64,000 nucleotides of DNA from Facklamia sp. 7083-14-GEN3 (GTDB lineage Bacteria; Bacillota; Bacilli; Lactobacillales; Aerococcaceae): positions 186,001 to 250,000 of the forward strand of contig NZ_JANSGD010000001.1 in NCBI RefSeq assembly GCF_024742075.1, in the 5' to 3' direction. Every line of letters starts with the position of its first letter. The first letter of the stretch is position 1. Shown here piece by piece: positions 42,807-52,478 of the stretch. The position numbers and the translations under genes are program-made. The notes under the pieces are model-generated. The model made no database searches and had not been told where the DNA came from. It worked only from the letters and a program-made list of their open reading frames with translations.

Positions 42807-44994
42807 AAAACAATCGTTGAAGAAAAAAAGCTATTTTCAATGGAATAATCAATTAAATATACCGGAAGATGGAGTAATTCCTCTTTATAAAGATCAAAAG
42901 GCATTAGATGCCTATTATCAAGAAGAAATCGATACTAACAGTCCAATCTTTTCTTCTTTAGAGGAACGTTTAAATTATTTAATAAAAAATGATTATTTAG
43001 AAGAAGACCTCATCAATAAATACTTGGAGCCTGCTGAAAATGATAAAGATTCGTATACTTTTATCAACAAACTGTATGGCTACTTACAAGCCAAGAATTT
43101 TAAGTTTAAATCTTTCATGGCTGCTTATAAGTTCTTTAATCAGTATGCTTTGAAATCAAATGATGGTCGTCAATATCTTGAAGGGTTTATCGATCGAGTG
43201 GCTATGAATGCCTTGTATTTAGCAGATGGTGATCGACAATTGGCTATGGATATTGCTGAAGAATTAATTTCCCAACGCTATCAACCAGCTACACCCACCT
43301 TCTTAAATGCCGGTAAAAAGCGTCGAGGTGAAATGGTATCTTGCTTCTTGTTAGATGTTGATGATTCCATGCTGTCGATTGGTCGAGCCATTAACTCAGC
43401 TTTGCAACTTTCAAGAAAGGGAGGCGGAGTTGGCGTTAATCTATCGAATATTCGTGCAGCAGGTGATCCCATTAAAGCGATTGAAAATGCTTCTTCAGGT
43501 GTAGTCCCGGTGATGAAATTATTAGAAGACTCTTTTTCTTATTCCAATCAGTTAGGGCAGAGGAATGGGGCAGGTGTAGTTTACCTAAATGTTTTCCATC
43601 CAGATATCTTAGCTTTCTTATCGTGTAAAAAAGAAAATGCCGATGAAAAAATTCGTGTCAAAACCCTTTCTTTAGGAATTGTAGTGCCTGATAAGTTTTA
43701 TGATTTGGTAAAAAATAATCAATCAATGTATCTTTTCAGTCCTTATGATATAGAAAAAGAATATGGCCTCCCTTTTTCTTACTTTGATATAAGTGAGAAT
43801 TATCAAGCATTAGTAGATAATCCAAAAATCCGTAAAAAGAAAGTTCAAGCACGTGAGTTAGAAACAGAAATCTCTAAACTTCAGCAAGAATCGGGTTATC
43901 CTTACATCATTAATATTGATACAGTTAATCGAACTAACCCAGTGGATGGGAAAATCATTATGTCCAACCTCTGTTCAGAGATTTTTCAAGTTCAAGAACC
44001 TTCTGTTTTAAATGATGACTTATCTTATCAAACCTTAGGTAGCGATATTTCCTGTAACTTAGCTTCCACCAATATGGAAAAAATGCTGGCAAGTCCTGAT
44101 TTTGGCAAGTCGGTGGAAATCGCTGTGCGAGCTTTGACCACTGTTTCTGATAAAACTAAAATTGCCGAAGTGCCAACAGTTCAAAACGGCAATGATCTTT
44201 ATCATACCATTGGTTTGGGAGCGATGGGCTTTCACACTCTATTAGCAAAAAATAAAATTGAGTATGGGTCAAAAGCTTCTATCGAAATTATTGAAGCTTA
44301 TTTTATAGCTCTCAATTACTACAGCTTGCTTGCTTCGAATAAATTAGCCAAAGAAAAAGGGCAGTCATTCCACAAGTTTGAACAATCGAAATATGCGGAC
44401 GGATCCTATTTTACTCCTTATATTAAAGAAACTTTTAAGTTTGAAGAAATGGCAGCAGCTGAACTTTTTAAAGCTATAAAATTACCCACTCCTAAAGATT
44501 GGCAAGACTTGGCAGCTAAGGTTAAAGAATATGGCCTTTATCATCGCAATCGTTTAGCGGTTGCACCGAATGGGTCAATCTCTTACCTTAACGAAACCTC
44601 TGCCTCCTTACATCCGATTACTCATCGGATGGAATTAAGGCAAGAACAAAAGAATGGTGCCATTTATTATCCAGCTCCAGGGCTTTCAAATGAAACCCTA
44701 CCTTATTATCAAACGGCTTATGAGATGGATCAAAGGAAAATTATCGATGTTTATGCTGCCGCACAAAAGCATATTGATCAGGGTATGTCGTTAACTTTAT
44801 TTATGTTATCTGAGATTCCTGAAGGTCTCTATGAGTGGAAAAAAGCAGGATTTAATCAAATGACCACTCGTGATTTGAATATTTTAAGGCACTACGCCTT
44901 CTCTAAGGGTATTAAATCACTCTACTATGTACGTACACATAGTTTAGACGGCGAGGTTATTGGGGCTAATCAGTGTGAGTCATGTATGATTTAG
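42799..44994 (+). CDS. nrdE: Class Ib ribonucleoside-diphosphate reductase, alpha subunit
   Basis: The 731-residue enzyme reduces ribonucleotides. It shows PATPTFLNAGKKRRGEMVSC with the active Cys, SRKGGGVGVNLSNIRA, NLCSEIFQ with Asn-Cys-Glu, PNGSISYLNETSASLHPI and a C-terminal CESCMI pair that accepts electrons from NrdH. There is no N-terminal ATP cone of the class Ia activity site, as expected for NrdE. AGGAGG lies before the start. Confidence 0.96.
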   Translation: MAEKQSLKKKSYFQWNNQLNIPEDGVIPLYKDQKALDAYYQEEIDTNSPIFSSLEERLNYLIKNDYLEEDLINKYLEPAENDKDSYTFINKLYGYLQAKNFKFKSFMAAYKFFNQYALKSNDGRQYLEGFIDRVAMNALYLADGDRQLAMDIAEELISQRYQPATPTFLNAGKKRRGEMVSCFLLDVDDSMLSIGRAINSALQLSRKGGGVGVNLSNIRAAGDPIKAIENASSGVVPVMKLLEDSFSYSNQLGQRNGAGVVYLNVFHPDILAFLSCKKENADEKIRVKTLSLGIVVPDKFYDLVKNNQSMYLFSPYDIEKEYGLPFSYFDISENYQALVDNPKIRKKKVQARELETEISKLQQESGYPYIINIDTVNRTNPVDGKIIMSNLCSEIFQVQEPSVLNDDLSYQTLGSDISCNLASTNMEKMLASPDFGKSVEIAVRALTTVSDKTKIAEVPTVQNGNDLYHTIGLGAMGFHTLLAKNKIEYGSKASIEIIEAYFIALNYYSLLASNKLAKEKGQSFHKFEQSKYADGSYFTPYIKETFKFEEMAAAELFKAIKLPTPKDWQDLAAKVKEYGLYHRNRLAVAPNGSISYLNETSASLHPITHRMELRQEQKNGAIYYPAPGLSNETLPYYQTAYEMDQRKIIDVYAAAQKHIDQGMSLTLFMLSEIPEGLYEWKKAGFNQMTTRDLNILRHYAFSKGIKSLYYVRTHSLDGEVIGANQCESCMI

Positions 44995-45003
44995 GAGGAA
45001 ATT

Positions 45004-45999
45004 ATGACTAATTTTTTACATTATCAAGCCATTGATTGGAATCGCATTGAAGACATCGTAGATAAAATGACCTGGGAAAAATTAACTTCTCAGTTTTGGT
45101 TAGATACGCGTATTCCAGTCTCCAACGATTTAAAGGATTGGCGTTCACTGAGTGAAGTTGAAAAAGATGTGGTTAATAAAGCTTTTGTTGGATTAACCCT
45201 TTTAGATACTTTGCAGTCAGAAGAAGGAGCTAATGTCATGCGAAATGATATTCGCTCCGCTCACGAAGAAGCAGTTCTTAACAATATTTTATTTATGGAA
45301 TCAGTCCATGCTAAATCTTATTCGACCATTTTTATTTCTTTAAACGATTCAGCTACCATTGATGAAATCTTTGAGTGGGGCAATAATCATCCCTCTTTGC
45401 AGTATAAAGCCAAAGTGATTGAAGATATTTATCTTTTACCTTCTGGAAAAGAGTCTAAAGAACAAGTAATTAACGGTTTAAAGAAAAAGGTAGCTAGTGT
45501 CTTTCTAGAATCTTTTCTCTTTTACAGTGGTTTCTATACTCCTTTGTACTATTTAGGGAATAATAAACTAGCTAATGTGGCTGAAATTATCAAACTAATT
45601 ATTCGTGATGAGTCGGTTCATGGGACTTATTTAGGCTATAAATTTCAATTAGGTTATCAAGAGTTAAATGATCAAGAACAGGCTCAACTTAAAGAATGGG
45701 CTTATAACTTAGTATTTGATCTCTATATGAATGAATCTCAATATACCCAGGAGGTATACGCAGAGATTGGTTGGGTAGAAGAAGTGGACTGTTTTGTTAA
45801 ATATAATGCCAACAAGGCATTACAAAATCTAGGATTTGAAGCAGTATTTGATGGAGCGAGTGCGCAAGATATTAATCCAATAGTCTATAACGGTTTGTCG
45901 ACTGAAACAACGAATCATGACTTTTTCTCTCAAGTAGGTTCAGGTTATTTAATGGGTCAGGTAGAAGCGATGGAGGACGAAGATTACCATTATTTATAA
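45004..45999 (+). CDS. nrdF: Class Ib ribonucleoside-diphosphate reductase, beta subunit
   Basis: The 331-residue protein holds the metal ligands: DTLQSEEGANV (Asp, Glu), FMESVHAKSYSTIF (Glu, His) and IIRDESVHGTYLGYKFQ (Glu, His). It forms the Mn2 or Fe2 tyrosyl radical needed by NrdE. AGGAGG is 4 bp after nrdE. It is the fourth gene of the riboswitch-controlled operon. Confidence 0.96.
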   Translation: MTNFLHYQAIDWNRIEDIVDKMTWEKLTSQFWLDTRIPVSNDLKDWRSLSEVEKDVVNKAFVGLTLLDTLQSEEGANVMRNDIRSAHEEAVLNNILFMESVHAKSYSTIFISLNDSATIDEIFEWGNNHPSLQYKAKVIEDIYLLPSGKESKEQVINGLKKKVASVFLESFLFYSGFYTPLYYLGNNKLANVAEIIKLIIRDESVHGTYLGYKFQLGYQELNDQEQAQLKEWAYNLVFDLYMNESQYTQEVYAEIGWVEEVDCFVKYNANKALQNLGFEAVFDGASAQDINPIVYNGLSTETTNHDFFSQVGSGYLMGQVEAMEDEDYHYL

Positions 46000-46018
46000 A
46001 GGAGTGACGATTAGGCAA

Positions 46019-48184
46019 ATGGATCATACAGCAGTGTTGAAGCAAAAAAAAGAGAATATAGTCAGCTTTAAAATAAAAAAAAGAGATGGCAGTATTGAAA
46101 AATTTATTTTGGGAAAATTAAAAAGTTCCATTGAAAAAGCTATGGATATTAAAGACTATTCATTAATTGAAGCTATAAGTAATGAGATAGAAAATCAAGT
46201 CGTTCACTTAATGAATAGCTCTGACATCAAGCGGATTGTTATAGAACAATTAAGCAAGCGAGGCTTGGAAACAGCCGCTAGCAAATATGTCGCTTTTGCT
46301 GAAGCTAAATTAGCAGACTATCAATCGCAGATGCAATTAGAAGACCGTATGGATCAATTGATTAAACGTAATCCTAGTTTGGTCAATGAGAATGCCAATA
46401 AGGATAGTCGTGTATTTAATACTTTGAGGGACCTTACCTGTGGGGTTACAGCTAAAGCCATTGGTTTAAATATGTTGCCCAAACAAGTGGCCAATGGTCA
46501 CTTAAAGGGAAGCCTACATTTTCATGATTTGGATTATTCACCTTATAGTCCTATGACTAATTGCTGTTTGATTGATATTGAGAATATGCTGAAGCATGGT
46601 TTTCACATAGGGAATGCTGAGGTAGAAAGTCCGCGATCCATCAATACAGCTACTGCACAAATTGCTCAAATTATTGCCAATGTTTCTTCTTGTCAATATG
46701 GAGGATGCTCGATTGATCGAATCGATGAAGTACTAGCGCCTTATGCGGATTTAAATTTCAAAAAGAATCTTGCCTTAGCTGAAGAATTGACAGATGATCA
46801 AGAACAGGCTGAAAAATTTGCCAAGAATAAAACGCAAAAAGATATTTACGATGCTATGCAGAGTTTGGAGTATGAAATCAATACGCTTTATTCATCAAAT
46901 GGTCAAACCCCATTCACTACACTTGGTTTTGGTCTAGGTACTTCTTGGTATGCACGCGAAATTCAAAAAGCTATTTTGAAAATTCGCTTAAATGGATTAG
47001 GTAAAGAACACCGCACAGCTATTTTTCCTAAATTGGTTTTCAGTTTACGCAAGGGAACTAATCTTTTGATGGAAGATCCTAACTATGACGTTAAACAATT
47101 AGCGCTTCAGTGCGCTTGTCATCGGATGTATCCAGATGTTTTGATGTATGACAAGATTAAAGAACTTACCGGAAGTTTTAAAGTGCCAATGGGATGTCGG
47201 TCTTTTCTTCAAGGTTGGAAAGATGAAAAAGGGCAGGAAGTAAACAGTGGACGAATGAATTTAGGAGTTGTAACTATAAATCTTCCACGTATCGCGATGG
47301 AATCAGATCATTCTTTTGATAACTTTTGGGAATTACTTAATGACCGCTTAGAAATTGTTGGACAAGCACTTGTCTATCGAGTAAAGCGAGTCAAACAAGC
47401 TAAGACCGAAAATGCTCCAATTTTATACCGTGAGGGGGCTTTTGGTCACTATTTGAAAGCTGAGGAGGATGTTGACCAATTATTTAAAAATAAGCGCGCG
47501 ACCTTATCACTAGGTTATATTGGTCTGTATGAGATTACGGCTTATTTCTTTGGTTCAAATTGGGAACAGGATGAAGCTGCTAAAGCTTTCTCGCTAAAAG
47601 TTATCCAACGACTTAAAAAGAAGGCCGATCAATTAGCCCAACAATATGACTACCATTTCTCAGTTTATTCGACTCCGAGTGAGTCCTTAACGGATCGTTT
47701 TTGTCGCTTAGATCAAGCCAAATTTGGTGCTGTTAAAGATTTAACTGACAAAGATTATTACACCAATTCCTTTCATTATGATGTTCGTAAAAATCCCAAT
47801 CCTTTTGAAAAAATTGATTTTGAAAAAGATTATGCTCCCTATACATCGGGTGGCTTTATTCATTACTGCGAGTATCCTAATCTCAGACAAAATCCTAAAG
47901 CTTTAGAAGCAGTTTGGGATTATGCTTATGATAAAATTGGCTATTTAGGCACTAATACACCCATCGATCATTGCTATGAATGTGGCTTCCAGGGAGAATT
48001 TGAGCCGACGGAAAAAGGTTTTGCGTGTCCACAATGTGATAATCGTAATCCTGAAACTTGTGATGTAGTCAAGAGGACCTGCGGTTACCTCGGTAATCCG
48101 AATATCAGACCGATGGTTAAAGGACGTCACAAGGAGATCCAGTCACGCCAAAAACATTTAAGTGAGAGAATGTGTGACCAGTGA
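46019..48184 (+). CDS. nrdD: Anaerobic (class III) ribonucleoside-triphosphate reductase
   Basis: The 721-residue glycyl radical enzyme has an N-terminal ATP-cone (about 15-105), a catalytic barrel (CCLIDIENMLKHGF, FTTLGFGLGTSW) and C-terminal zinc cysteines (CYECGFQGEF and CPQC). The glycyl radical loop RTCGYLG lies near residue 686. It works only without oxygen. The start is unclear: GTG 46004 overlaps its own ribosome site, so ATG 46019 is preferred. It follows nrdF closely, combining the aerobic and anaerobic enzymes in one operon. Confidence 0.94.
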   Translation: MDHTAVLKQKKENIVSFKIKKRDGSIEKFILGKLKSSIEKAMDIKDYSLIEAISNEIENQVVHLMNSSDIKRIVIEQLSKRGLETAASKYVAFAEAKLADYQSQMQLEDRMDQLIKRNPSLVNENANKDSRVFNTLRDLTCGVTAKAIGLNMLPKQVANGHLKGSLHFHDLDYSPYSPMTNCCLIDIENMLKHGFHIGNAEVESPRSINTATAQIAQIIANVSSCQYGGCSIDRIDEVLAPYADLNFKKNLALAEELTDDQEQAEKFAKNKTQKDIYDAMQSLEYEINTLYSSNGQTPFTTLGFGLGTSWYAREIQKAILKIRLNGLGKEHRTAIFPKLVFSLRKGTNLLMEDPNYDVKQLALQCACHRMYPDVLMYDKIKELTGSFKVPMGCRSFLQGWKDEKGQEVNSGRMNLGVVTINLPRIAMESDHSFDNFWELLNDRLEIVGQALVYRVKRVKQAKTENAPILYREGAFGHYLKAEEDVDQLFKNKRATLSLGYIGLYEITAYFFGSNWEQDEAAKAFSLKVIQRLKKKADQLAQQYDYHFSVYSTPSESLTDRFCRLDQAKFGAVKDLTDKDYYTNSFHYDVRKNPNPFEKIDFEKDYAPYTSGGFIHYCEYPNLRQNPKALEAVWDYAYDKIGYLGTNTPIDHCYECGFQGEFEPTEKGFACPQCDNRNPETCDVVKRTCGYLGNPNIRPMVKGRHKEIQSRQKHLSERMCDQ

Positions 48185-48756
48185 TTGAAAAATTTAAAAA
48201 TCCCAAATCACAAGAGTGGTTAGCCCAAGAGTATTGTTTAGGAAAGATCGCAGACTATAAACCTTTCAATTTTGTGGACGGAGAAGGAGTACGTAATAGT
48301 CTTTACGTTAGCGGCTGTCTCTTTAATTGTAAGGGCTGTTTTAATCGTAGGGTTCAAAACTTTAATTATGGTGTGCCATATACTAAAGAACTCGAAAATC
48401 AGATTATTGAAGATTTAGCCCACGATTATGTTCAAGGCTTAACCCTTTTGGGTGGTGAACCCTTTCTTTCTACGCCAATTTTAATTCCATTAGTCAAGAA
48501 AGTGCGCTCCATATATGGAGACCGTAAAGATATATGGTCTTGGTCGGGTTATTATTGGGAAGAGCTATTAAAAGAGTCTGATGATAAGCTAGAACTCTTA
48601 TCATTAGTCGATGTTCTTGTCGACGGACGGTTCGATAATGAGAAGAAAGACTTAAGTTTGCAATTTAGAGGAAGTAGCAATCAAAGAATTATTGATGTTT
48701 CTCAATCATTACGAGAAGGACATGTTAGCTTATGGAAACAAGGTTCTTATCATTAA
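48181..48756 (+). CDS. nrdG: Anaerobic ribonucleotide reductase activating protein (radical SAM)
   Basis: The 191-residue protein has the radical SAM cluster motif CLFNCKGC, then LTLLGGEPFL. It uses SAM to install the glycyl radical of NrdD. GTG start overlaps the nrdD stop by 4 bp. A terminator follows. Last gene of the nrd operon. Confidence 0.95.
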   Translation: MIEKFKNPKSQEWLAQEYCLGKIADYKPFNFVDGEGVRNSLYVSGCLFNCKGCFNRRVQNFNYGVPYTKELENQIIEDLAHDYVQGLTLLGGEPFLSTPILIPLVKKVRSIYGDRKDIWSWSGYYWEELLKESDDKLELLSLVDVLVDGRFDNEKKDLSLQFRGSSNQRIIDVSQSLREGHVSLWKQGSYH

Positions 48757-48785
48757 TAACGATTATTATAATTAACAAATAATTA

Positions 48786-48821
48786 AAACCTTCTAAGCGT
48801 TATCTTAGAAGGTTTTTTTAT
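48786..48821 (+). terminator. Terminator of the nrd operon
   Basis: AACCTTCTAAG and CTTAGAAGGTT pair (with a small bulge) and seven Ts follow. Confidence 0.9.
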
Positions 48822-48889
48822 ATGGGGTTTTAAGAAAACTTAAAAAATTGAAATTTATTTTTAGAATAAAACAAAATATGCAAATCAGA

Positions 48890-48918
48890 TTGAAATCATA
48901 TTTTAAAATTGATATACT
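48890..48918 (+). promoter_or_regulatory. Sigma-A promoter of the MurNAc operon
   Basis: TTGAAA, a 17-bp spacer and TATACT, 37 bp before mupG. Confidence 0.7.
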
Positions 48919-48926
48919 TTCATTAA

Positions 48927-48941
48927 AGATAACGTTTACAT
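48927..48941 (-). promoter_or_regulatory. cre site (CcpA binding) for the MurNAc operon
   Basis: On the minus strand ATGTAAACGTTATCT agrees with every fixed position of WTGNAANCGNWNNCW. It overlaps the expected transcription start, so CcpA would block the operon when glucose is present. Confidence 0.7.
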
Positions 48942-48954
48942 TGGGGGTGGTTAT

Positions 48955-50019
48955 TTGTTAGGCGTTTCGGTTTTTTTAGACCCAAATCAGCATCAGGAAA
49001 ACTTGACTTATATAAAGGAAATGAAAAATTTGGGCATTGAAGGTGTCTTTACTTCCTTACATATTCCTGAAGACGATGCAAGTCAGTATCCTTCCTTATT
49101 AAAGGAAGTAGGTCAACTGTGCAAAGAACTTCAATTAAACTTATCTATAGATATTTCGGCAAAATCGTTAGAAAAGATTGGTTACAGTCTGCATAGAGTG
49201 GAGCAATTAAGTCGTTTAGGGGTTAGCTGTATTAGACCGGATTACGGAATTGATAATCAATTAATTGCGTCATTAACCCACAAAATCGACGTCGCTTTAA
49301 ATGCTTCTACAATAGATTTGGAAGATATTATTCAACTGAAAAATTTTGGTGCAAATTTTGAGAAGTTAGAAGCTTGGCATAATTATTATCCAAGACCTGA
49401 GACAGGTTTGAATGAAGTGTTTTTTGATAATAAAAATAAATTTCTAAGAAATCAGGGTTTTAAAGTGATGGCTTTTATTCCAGGCGATAATCAGATGCGT
49501 GGCCCTATATTTGAATCATTACCCACTTTAGAAAAACATCGTAAAAAGAATCCTTTTTATGCTTTTTTGGATTTAAAAAACACATATTCTATAGATAAAA
49601 TTTATCTTGGCGATCCGGGCTTATCTCCGATTGCAAAAGCTCAATTTGTTAAGTATCTGAGTGAGAATGTCATCATACTAAGGGCATTAAAAACAAATCA
49701 ATCAGAAATACCCATAAGAATTAGACACACTAACCGAATGGACCCCGGAGCTTTTGCGATTCGGAGTCAAGAATCACGGATTGATTTCAAAGGGATTAAA
49801 GTAAAAGCTCAAGCTACAAGGCAACGTAAGAGGGGGGTAATCACATTAGATAATTATAAGTATCAACGTTATCAAGGTGAGTTACAAATCGTCGTTAATT
49901 CTTTGCCAGCAGACCCAAAAGTTAATGTGATTGGTGAAGTCATTGAGCAGGATATTGATTTATTAGACTTTATCAATCCAGGTCAAGAATTTGAAATTAA
50001 ATGGAAAGAAGGCAGATAG
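48955..50019 (+). CDS. mupG: 6-phospho-N-acetylmuramidase MupG (DUF871)
   Basis: The 354-residue TIM-barrel protein has the DUF871 pattern: LGVSVFLDPNQHQENLTYIK at the start, NASTIDLEDI, NYYPRPETGL and a C-terminal cyclophilin-like domain (about 235-354). MupG cleaves MurNAc-6-phosphate-GlcNAc to MurNAc-6-phosphate and GlcNAc after uptake. TTG start after GGGGGTGG. First gene of the operon with murQ and murP. Confidence 0.92.
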   Translation: MLGVSVFLDPNQHQENLTYIKEMKNLGIEGVFTSLHIPEDDASQYPSLLKEVGQLCKELQLNLSIDISAKSLEKIGYSLHRVEQLSRLGVSCIRPDYGIDNQLIASLTHKIDVALNASTIDLEDIIQLKNFGANFEKLEAWHNYYPRPETGLNEVFFDNKNKFLRNQGFKVMAFIPGDNQMRGPIFESLPTLEKHRKKNPFYAFLDLKNTYSIDKIYLGDPGLSPIAKAQFVKYLSENVIILRALKTNQSEIPIRIRHTNRMDPGAFAIRSQESRIDFKGIKVKAQATRQRKRGVITLDNYKYQRYQGELQIVVNSLPADPKVNVIGEVIEQDIDLLDFINPGQEFEIKWKEGR

Positions 50020-50020
50020 T

Positions 50021-50923
50021 TTGGATCTTGATCGATTATCAACTGAAACACGAAACAAAGAGACTTTAAATTTAGATCAAATGGATCCCCTTGAAATCAT
50101 ACAAAAAATGAATCAAGAGGATAAAAATATTCCTTCAGCTATCGAAAAGCAATTACCTCAAATTGCTAAAGTTATTGAAGCTGTAATAAACTCTTTTAGA
50201 CAAGGAGGGCGATTAATTTATTTTGGAGCGGGAACTAGCGGTCGATTAGGAGTGTTAGATGCAGCAGAATGTGTCCCCACTTTTGGTGTTCCAGCTGAAA
50301 TGGTTGTAGGTTTAATAGCAGGAGGCGATAAAGCCATGCTTAAGGCCGTTGAAGGTGCAGAAGATTCCAAAACTCTAGCGAAGGAAGATTTACAAGCACT
50401 GAAATTGACAGCTAAAGATACCGTGGTAGGAATTGCTGCCAGTGGTAGGACGCCATATGTGATTGGTGGCTTAGAGTATGCGCGTCAAGTCGGAGCCTAT
50501 CGTGCTAGTTTAGCATGTAATGAAGGAGCAGAGATTTCGAAATATAGCCAAACTGCAATCGAGGTTGTTGTAGGTCCAGAAATTTTAACAGGATCCACTC
50601 GCTTGAAGGCGGGAACCGCTCAAAAATTAATTCTAAATATGATTTCAACCGCATCAATGGTGGGGATTGGTAAAGTTTATCAAAATTTAATGGTTGATGT
50701 TCAGCCTACGAATCAAAAATTAATCGAGCGAGCTAAACGTATTATTATGCAAGCAACAGAAGTAGATTATAAAACCGCTGACCACTTCTTAAACTTATCT
50801 AATTTTAATGTAAAAACAGCAATTGTAATGATTTTAACTGACAATGACAAAGAAACAGCCGAAAAGTTACTAAAAAGTAATCAAGGTTTTGTGCGACAAG
50901 CTATATTAAAGGAGGAAAAATAA
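50021..50923 (+). CDS. murQ: N-acetylmuramic acid 6-phosphate etherase
   Basis: The 300-residue SIS-fold enzyme removes the lactyl ether from MurNAc-6-phosphate to give GlcNAc-6-phosphate. Motifs LSTETRN, YFGAGTSGRLGVLDAAEC, AASGRTPYV and GSTRLKAGTAQK are all present. The TTG at 50021 begins the conserved N-terminus; the frame is open upstream to 49991 inside mupG. The ATG of murP overlaps its end. Confidence 0.95.
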   Translation: MDLDRLSTETRNKETLNLDQMDPLEIIQKMNQEDKNIPSAIEKQLPQIAKVIEAVINSFRQGGRLIYFGAGTSGRLGVLDAAECVPTFGVPAEMVVGLIAGGDKAMLKAVEGAEDSKTLAKEDLQALKLTAKDTVVGIAASGRTPYVIGGLEYARQVGAYRASLACNEGAEISKYSQTAIEVVVGPEILTGSTRLKAGTAQKLILNMISTASMVGIGKVYQNLMVDVQPTNQKLIERAKRIIMQATEVDYKTADHFLNLSNFNVKTAIVMILTDNDKETAEKLLKSNQGFVRQAILKEEK

Positions 50924-52419
50924 TGTCTAAAGAACAGCTTATGGCGAAAAAAATCGCCTCTAAAATAGGAGGAGTGGGTAACGCCAGTAAAATTTATAAT
51001 TGTATGACGCGAGTGAGGATTGACTTATTAGATTCTGATAAAGTCGAAGTAGATTCATTGAAGTCGATCGAAGGTGTCATGGGTGTGGTTGAAGATGGAA
51101 ATAATCTTCAAGTAATTGTTGGTCCGGGTGCATCTAATAAAGTAGCAGCAGAGTTAAATGCTCTGGCTGGGGTTCAGCATACAGAACAAATTAATGAAAA
51201 TTTAGACCCGAATTTAACCAACGGCCAAGCAGATGTTAAACAAAAAGCAGCTAGCAATAAGGCGGCTTTTAAACAACAACAAAAAGATAATCAATTTAAA
51301 CGTTTTACACGAGTAATTGCTAGTATCTTTGTACCTTTGATTCCAGCTTTTGTAGGTGCTGGTATTATTGGGGGTATTGCCTCAATTCTCAATAACCTTA
51401 TTGTAGCCGGGGAAATTAGTGAAGCTAACTGGGGACAAATTCTAACAGTTCTTAACATTCTAAAAAATGGACTTTTCGCTTATCTAAATATCTACGTAGG
51501 TATAAATGCCGCAAAAGTTTTTGGAGCAACAGAAGGACTTGGTGGGGTCGTGGCCGGAGTTATCTACTTAAATGGTATGAGCGCGGAAGCTCCTCTTATG
51601 AACATCTTCTCAGGTCAACCTTTATCACCTGGTCAAGGTGGAATGATTGGAGTCATTCTGGCAGTATATCTTTTAAGTATCATGGAGAAGCAGTTGCGTA
51701 AAGTAATACCTAATTCTCTGGATATTATATTAACAACATCACTCTCTCTCTTAGCAACAGGATTGATAACTATTTTCTTAATAATGCCATTAGCTGGAGT
51801 TGTTTCATCAAGTCTAGTAGGTAGTATAAATTGGGTTTTAGAAGTTGGAGGGGCCTTCGCCGGCTTTGTTTTAGGAGCTACCTTCTTGCCGTTAGTAATG
51901 TTTGGTTTGCATCAAGTATTAACTCCTGTTCATGTTGAAATGATCAGTTCAAGTGGTGCCACATATTTACTACCGATTTTAGCTATGGCGGGAGCTGGTC
52001 AAGTAGGTGCTGCACTTGCCTTATGGTTAAAAGCTCGTAAGAATAAACAATTAACTTCAATGATAAAAGGTGCTTTACCTGTTGGAATTCTTGGAATTGG
52101 TGAACCATTAATTTATGCAGTTACGTTACCTTTGGGCCGACCATTTATTACAGCTTGTCTTGGTGGTGGTGTCGGAGGTGCAGTAATTGGAGCGCTTGGT
52201 AATATTGGAGCGACAGCCATCGGTCCAAGTGGTGTAACTTTAATACCATTAATTACAGAAGGACATAGGATGGGATATATTTACGGTTTATTAGCTGCAT
52301 ATGCGGGTGGCTTTATTTTAACTTATCTATTTGGCGTTCCGCATGAAGCAACTCTTCCAACTGAAATTCACGGATCTTCAAGTAACCTAGATGTGAATGA
52401 AATGTTAAATAATTTATAA
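50923..52419 (+). CDS. murP: PTS system MurNAc-specific EIIBC component
   Basis: The 498-residue transporter has an IIB domain (about 1-90, phosphorylated Cys in YNCMTRVRID) and a ten-helix IIC domain of the glucose/sucrose family (SIFVPLIPAFVGAGIIGG, GIGEPLIYAVTLPLGRPF). It lacks an EIIA domain and must borrow it from another system. The neighbours murQ and mupG identify MurNAc or MurNAc-GlcNAc as the substrate. Confidence 0.93.
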   Translation: MSKEQLMAKKIASKIGGVGNASKIYNCMTRVRIDLLDSDKVEVDSLKSIEGVMGVVEDGNNLQVIVGPGASNKVAAELNALAGVQHTEQINENLDPNLTNGQADVKQKAASNKAAFKQQQKDNQFKRFTRVIASIFVPLIPAFVGAGIIGGIASILNNLIVAGEISEANWGQILTVLNILKNGLFAYLNIYVGINAAKVFGATEGLGGVVAGVIYLNGMSAEAPLMNIFSGQPLSPGQGGMIGVILAVYLLSIMEKQLRKVIPNSLDIILTTSLSLLATGLITIFLIMPLAGVVSSSLVGSINWVLEVGGAFAGFVLGATFLPLVMFGLHQVLTPVHVEMISSSGATYLLPILAMAGAGQVGAALALWLKARKNKQLTSMIKGALPVGILGIGEPLIYAVTLPLGRPFITACLGGGVGGAVIGALGNIGATAIGPSGVTLIPLITEGHRMGYIYGLLAAYAGGFILTYLFGVPHEATLPTEIHGSSSNLDVNEMLNNL

Positions 52420-52430
52420 TTATTAAGAAC

Positions 52431-52459
52431 CAGGCTAGGCTTCGGCCTAGCTCTTTTTA
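52431..52459 (+). terminator. Terminator between murP and the RpiR regulator gene
   Basis: AGGCTAGGC-TTCG-GCCTAGCTC forms a stem with a stable tetraloop, followed by TTTTT. Some transcripts may read through to the regulator gene. Confidence 0.85.
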
Positions 52460-52478
52460 TTAGAAAGTGGTGGGAAAC

